From Certhia americana (taxonomy: Eukaryota > Chordata > Aves > Passeriformes > Certhiidae), in the NCBI GenBank assembly GCA_018697195.1, contig CM031872.1:9505194-9569193 (forward strand): a stretch of DNA of 64,000 nucleotides. The letters are read 5' to 3'. Made by a program: the position numbers and the translations under genes. The notes below the pieces were generated by a model. It saw only the letters and a list, made by a program, of their open reading frames with translations, did not search any database and was not told where the DNA came from. Positions 63,911 to 64,000 of the stretch are shown piece after piece. Each line of letters begins with the position of its first letter. Positions within the stretch are counted from its first letter, which is position 1.

Positions 63911-64000
63911 TCCTTTACCCTGAAGGGTGGTTTGCACTCCAGACTGCTGGAGGCACAGGTAACCACAGGCTGTAAAAACAAAACCTCCAGCATACAAGAA

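Larger units (their letters stand above)
58580..64000 (-). other. ASTN2: ASTN2 intron (5' flank of first visible exon, incomplete)
   Basis: These 5.4 kb upstream of the exon at 58472-58579 show no further coding exon that I recognise. They hold ordinary intronic sequence, an A-rich low-complexity block at 62058-62183, a T-rich stretch near 63301-63330, and AT-rich blocks at 61240-61480 and 63640-63910 that may be conserved non-coding elements. The previous ASTN2 exon must lie above base 64000. Confidence 0.75.

Overview
This window looks like a piece of a bird nuclear genome, probably a songbird. It carries an internal part of one large gene, astrotactin-2 (ASTN2), on the minus strand. Six exons (721 bp coding in total) can be read with consensus splice sites and one open frame across all junctions. 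Their protein aligns with vertebrate ASTN2 rather than ASTN1. From 5' to 3' of the gene they lie at 58472-58579, 43844-43990, 32155-32322, 23234-23318, 23021-23095 and 22455-22592. The gene start and the first exons lie beyond base 64000. The exons for the later EGF-like, MACPF, FNIII and C-terminal parts lie below base 1. No promoter, first exon or polyadenylation site of a gene was recognised.

The avian assignment rests on seven CR1 LINE 3' ends with the typical bird terminus (a Watson-and-Crick pair of forms of 'attctatgattct' and 'tcacagaatgg..tggaagggacc'), the compact intron structure, and frequent GC-rich minisatellites. In chicken ASTN2 is, as I recall, on a microchromosome, and the minisatellite-rich, fairly GC-rich sequence here would fit that. 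This is inference.

Layout: 58580-64000 is intron upstream of the first visible exon. An exon for the cytosolic linker (58472-58579) is followed by a 14.5 kb intron holding a CR1 copy, a 100-N assembly gap, several minisatellites and a retroelement-like insert flanked by 15-bp direct repeats. The exon for the second transmembrane segment (43844-43990) is followed by an 11.5 kb intron with three CR1 copies and a 40-bp tandem array. The exon opening the ectodomain (32155-32322) is followed by an 8.8 kb intron. Three small exons packed into 0.9 kb (22455-23318) complete an EGF-like domain and extend beyond it. The remaining 22.4 kb is one incomplete intron. It holds CR1 ends, ancient MIR-like fragments, a 200-bp inverted repeat pair and AT-rich blocks that look like conserved non-coding elements.

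The visible coding part runs from the basic end of the cytosolic linker, through the second membrane helix, into an extracellular six-cysteine EGF-like domain. Known biology of the family: ASTN2 is a neuronal membrane protein that controls surface trafficking of ASTN1 and other proteins during glial-guided migration. I found no complete second gene, no RNA gene and no sign of a novel multi-gene system. The most unusual items are structural: the inverted repeat, the flanked insert, and several tandem arrays.
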